Assembly (NCBI RefSeq): GCF_029227915.1
Contig: NC_079881.1
Coordinates: 26,575,501-26,639,500, forward strand
Direction of reading: 5' to 3'
Origin: Hydractinia symbiolongicarpus
Taxonomy: Eukaryota > Cnidaria > Hydrozoa > Anthoathecata > Hydractiniidae
Length of the DNA: 64,000 nt
The notes beneath the pieces are model-generated. The model ran no database searches and was not told the origin of the DNA. It was given only the letters and a program-made list of their open reading frames with translations. Made by a program: the position numbers and the translations under genes. Numbering within the stretch: the stretch's first letter is position 1; each line of letters starts with the position of its first letter. Shown here piece after piece: positions 61,401 through 64,000 of this stretch.

Positions 61401-64000
61401 ACAAGTCTCATGCGTTTTAGTGGTGAAAAAATAATTTAAAAAATCGTTCGGGAAATGAGTTTACTCCCTGGGTACTTTCTTTGTATACTGTTGACTATAC
61501 GGGCCGAGTCCGGGGTTTACGGGAAATCGCGGGTTTTCGTTTGCCGGCGATTAAGTTTCTTTTATTCAGCGTCTCATCAAAAATGAAAACATTTTTGAAA
61601 ACTACAAGTCTCGTGCGTTTTAGTGGTGAAAAAATAATTTAAAAAATCGTTCGGGAAATGAGTTTACTCCCTGGGTACTTTCTTTGTATACTTTTAACTA
61701 TACGGGTCGAGTCCGGGATTTACGGGAAATCGCGGGTTTTCGTTTGCCGGTGATTAAACTTCTTTTATTCAGCATCTCATCAAAAATGAAAACATTTTTG
61801 AAAACTACAAGTCTCGTGCGTTATAGTGGTGAAAAAATAATTTAAAAAATCGTTCGGGAAATGAGTTTACTCCCTGGGTACTTTCTTTGTATACTTTTGA
61901 CTATACGGGCCAAGCCCGGGATTTACGGGAAATCGCGGGTTTTCGTTTGCCGGCGATTAAACCTCTTTCATTAAGCGTCTCATCAAAAATGAAAACATTT
62001 CTAAAAACTACAAGTCTCATGGGCTTTAGTGGTGAAATAATAATTTAAAAAATCGTTTGGGAAATGAGTTTACTCCCGGGGTACTTTCTTTGTATACTTT
62101 TGACTATACGGGCCGAGTCCGGGATATACGGGAAGTCGCGGGTTTTCGTTTGCCGGCGATTAAACCTCTTTCATTAAGCGTCTCATTAAAAATGAAATCA
62201 TTTTTAAAAACTACAAGTCTCAAGCGTTTTAGTGGTGAAAAAATAATTCAAAAAATCGTTCGGGAAATGAGTTTACTCCCTGGGTACTTTCTTTGTATAC
62301 TTTTGACTATACGGGCCGAGTCCGGGATATACGGGAAGTCGCGGGTTTTCGTTTGCCGGCGATTAAACCTCTTTCATTAAGCGTCTCATTAAAAATGAAA
62401 TCATTTTTAAAAACTACAAGTCTCATGCGTTTTAATGGTGAAAAAATAATTTAAAAAATCGTTCGGGAAATGAGTTTACTCCCTGGGTACTTTCTTTGTA
62501 TACTGTTGACTATACGGGCCGAGTCCGGGGTTTACGGGAAATGGCAGGTTTTCGTTTGCCGGCGATTAAGTTTCTTTTATTCAGCGTCTCATCAAAAATG
62601 AAAACATTTTTGAAAACTACAAGTCTCGTGCGTTTTAGTGGTGAAAAAATAATTTAAAAAATCGTTCGGGAAATGAGTTTACTCCCTGGGTACTTTCTTT
62701 GTATACTTTTAACTATACGGGTCGAGTCCGGGATTTACGGGAAATCGCGGGTTTTCGTTTGCCGGCGATTAAACTTCTTTTATTCAGCGTCTCATCAAAA
62801 ATGAAAACATTTTTGAAAACTACAAGTCTCGTGCGTTTTAGTGGTGAAAAAATAATTTAAAAAATCGTTCCGGAAATGAGTTTACTCCCTGGGTACTTTC
62901 TTTGTATACTTTTGACTATACGGGTCGAGTCCGGGATTTACGGGAAATCGCGGGTTTTCGTTTGCCGGAGATTAAACTTCTTTTATTCAGCGTCTCATCA
63001 AAAATGAAAACATTTTTGAAAACTACAAGTCTCGTGCGTTTTAGTGGTGAAAAAATAATTTAAAAAATCGTTCGGGAAATGAGTTTACTCCCTGGGTACT
63101 TTCTTTGTATACTTTTGACTATACGGGTCGAGTCCGGGATTTACGGGAAATCGCGGGTTTTCGTTTGCCGGCGATTAAACTTCTTTTATTCAGCGTCTCA
63201 TCAAAAGTGAAAACATTTTTGAAAACTACAAGTCTCATGCGTTTTAGTGGTGAAAAAATAATTTAAAAAATCGTTCGGGAAATGAGTTTACTCCCTGGGT
63301 ACTTTCTTTGTATACTTTTGACTATACGGGCCGAGTCCGGGGTTTACGTGAAATGGCGGGTTTTCGTTTGCCAGCGATTAAACTTCTTTTATTCAGCGTC
63401 TCATCAAAAATGAAAACATTTTTGAAAACTACAAGTCTCGTGCGTTTTAGTGGTGAAAAAATAATTTAAAAAATCGTTCGGGAAATGAGTTTACACCCTG
63501 GGTACTTTCTTTGTATACTTTTGACTATACGGGTCGAGTCCGGGATTTACGGGAAATCGCGGGTTTTCGTTTGCCAGCGATTAAACTTCTTTTATTCAGC
63601 GTCTCATCAAAAATGAAAACATTTTTAAAAACTACAATTCTCATGGGCTTTAGTGGTGAAAAGATGATTTAAAACATCGTTCTGGAAATGAGTTTACTCA
63701 CAGGGTACTTTCTTTGTATACATTCGACTATACGGGACAAGCCCGGGATTTACGGGAAATCGCTGGTTTTCGTTTACCGGCGATTAAACCTCTTTCATTG
63801 AGCGTCTCATTAAAAATGATAACATTTTTGAAAACTACAAGTCTCATTCGTTCTAGTGCTGCAGAAATAATTTGAAAAATCGTTTGGGAAATCAGTTTAC
63901 TCCTTGGGTACTTTCTTTATATACATTCAACTATACGTACCAAGCCTGGGATTGACGGGAAATCGCGGGTTTTCGTTTGCCGGCGATTAAACTTCTTTTA
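58447..64000 (+). repeat. 17-mer higher-order repeat (3,450 bp), ~1.6 copies
   Basis: Copy 1 is about 58447-61896; copy 2 runs from 61897 to the window end, which corresponds to position 60550 of copy 1. Markers are TCTCAAGCGTTTTAG, AATAATTCAAAAAATCG, TTTTAATGGTG, TACTGTTGAC, GTTCCGGAAATG, GCCGGAGATT, CTACAATTCTC, TTTCATTGAGCG and AAATGATAAC. The unit is one base short of 17 x 203 through loss of a T near 61130 (GCGGGTTTCG). The left join is visible as CATTCGAC at 58447 versus CTTTTGAC at 61897 with otherwise identical downstream sequence. Confidence 0.8.

Larger units (their letters stand above)
1..64000 (+). repeat. Tandem satellite array, ~203-bp monomer
   Basis: The entire window is built from head-to-tail copies of one repeat unit. 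Landmarks such as GGAAATGAGTTTACTC, GGGATTTACGGG, TTAAACTTCTTTTATTCAGCG and TTTTAGTGGTGAAAA recur every 203 bp from the first base to the last, always on the same strand, giving about 315 units. A consensus assembled by eye is 203 bp and 77/203 GC. I found no stretch longer than a few tens of bases that is not recognisably monomer sequence, so the usual question of what the gene-free stretches hold has one answer here: satellite. Length variants are rare: 239 bp (36-bp insertion), 183 bp (20-bp deletion) and 1-2-base changes in A-runs. Arrays of this type are known from eukaryotic centromeric, pericentromeric and subtelomeric heterochromatin; which of these applies cannot be seen here. I do not recognise the family, and both array ends lie outside the window. 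Confidence 0.97.

Noticed and set aside
1-64000. Family of ~64-76-residue proteins encoded in almost every repeat, on both strands
   Set aside because: Most start at TTG rather than ATG, overlap an equally open antisense frame, rotate frame between units and vary by the same substitutions as the surrounding non-open sequence. No domain, signal peptide or ribosome-binding context is convincing, so none is annotated as a CDS.
1-64000. CRISPR array or prokaryotic direct-repeat locus
   Set aside because: There are no short constant repeats alternating with unique spacers; the entire 203-bp unit is repeated, and no cas-like gene is present.
1-64000. Transposon, rRNA, tRNA or snRNA genes hidden in the array
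   Set aside because: The 203-bp landmarks continue without a gap; no block departs from monomer sequence long enough to hold such a gene.

Overview
The whole 64-kb window is one uninterrupted tandem array of a satellite repeat with a unit of about 203 bp, roughly 315 head-to-tail units all in the same orientation. I see no convincing protein-coding gene, RNA gene, transposon, CRISPR array or unique flanking DNA, and the array runs off both ends of the window. A megabase-type satellite with nested higher-order repeats points to a eukaryotic chromosome (centromeric, pericentromeric or other heterochromatin). I do not recognise the monomer and cannot name the lineage. The monomer consensus is about 38% GC, yet CpG-rich: 13 CpGs in 203 bp against about 7 expected from its base composition.

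Monomers fall into two main sequence families with linked diagnostic sites. Family X carries CTCACAGGG, CATTCGAC, CCAAGCCC or ACAAGCCC, and CTTTCATTAAGCG. Family Y carries CTCCCTGGG, CTTTTGAC, CCGAGTCC or TCGAGTCC, and CTTCTTTTATTCAGCG. X/Y chimeras are frequent. Each monomer has the same internal layout: a short T-rich/GTATAC part; a GC-rich part with four GGG tracts about one helical turn apart; a GCCGGC site; a 9-bp-arm inverted repeat around an AAAA centre; and an A-tract block.

Above the monomer level the array is a patchwork of nested duplications, each close to an integer number of monomers. From left to right: 0-7.7 kb is mixed X/Y monomers with 239-bp variants (36-bp insertion) and 1,457- and 1,049-bp duplications. 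Positions 7.53-29.33 kb are two nearly identical 10.9-kb copies in tandem, each containing 5-mer (1,015 bp), 2-mer (406 bp) and 18-mer (3,655 bp) duplications. Positions 29.3-34.4 kb complete the 18-mer and then become irregular, including a 183-bp deletion monomer. Positions 34.4-38.7 kb are an 11-mer repeat (about 2,229 bp), 41.4-43.1 kb a 4-mer (812 bp), 45.4-48.7 kb an 8-mer (1,624 bp), 48.2-55.3 kb a 15-mer (3,045 bp, two and a third copies), 55.2-58.5 kb a second 8-mer, and 58.4-64.0 kb a 17-mer (3,450 bp) whose second copy is cut by the window end.

The short open frames on both strands are by-products of repeating one partly stop-free monomer. Most begin at TTG, they end within about one monomer, and their frame rotates because 203 is not a multiple of three. 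The interest here is structural and evolutionary: an apparently uncharacterised satellite with very recent, multi-scale amplification and several DNA-structure motifs repeated hundreds of times. All block boundaries were judged by eye and are good to some tens of bases, except where a diagnostic base is named.
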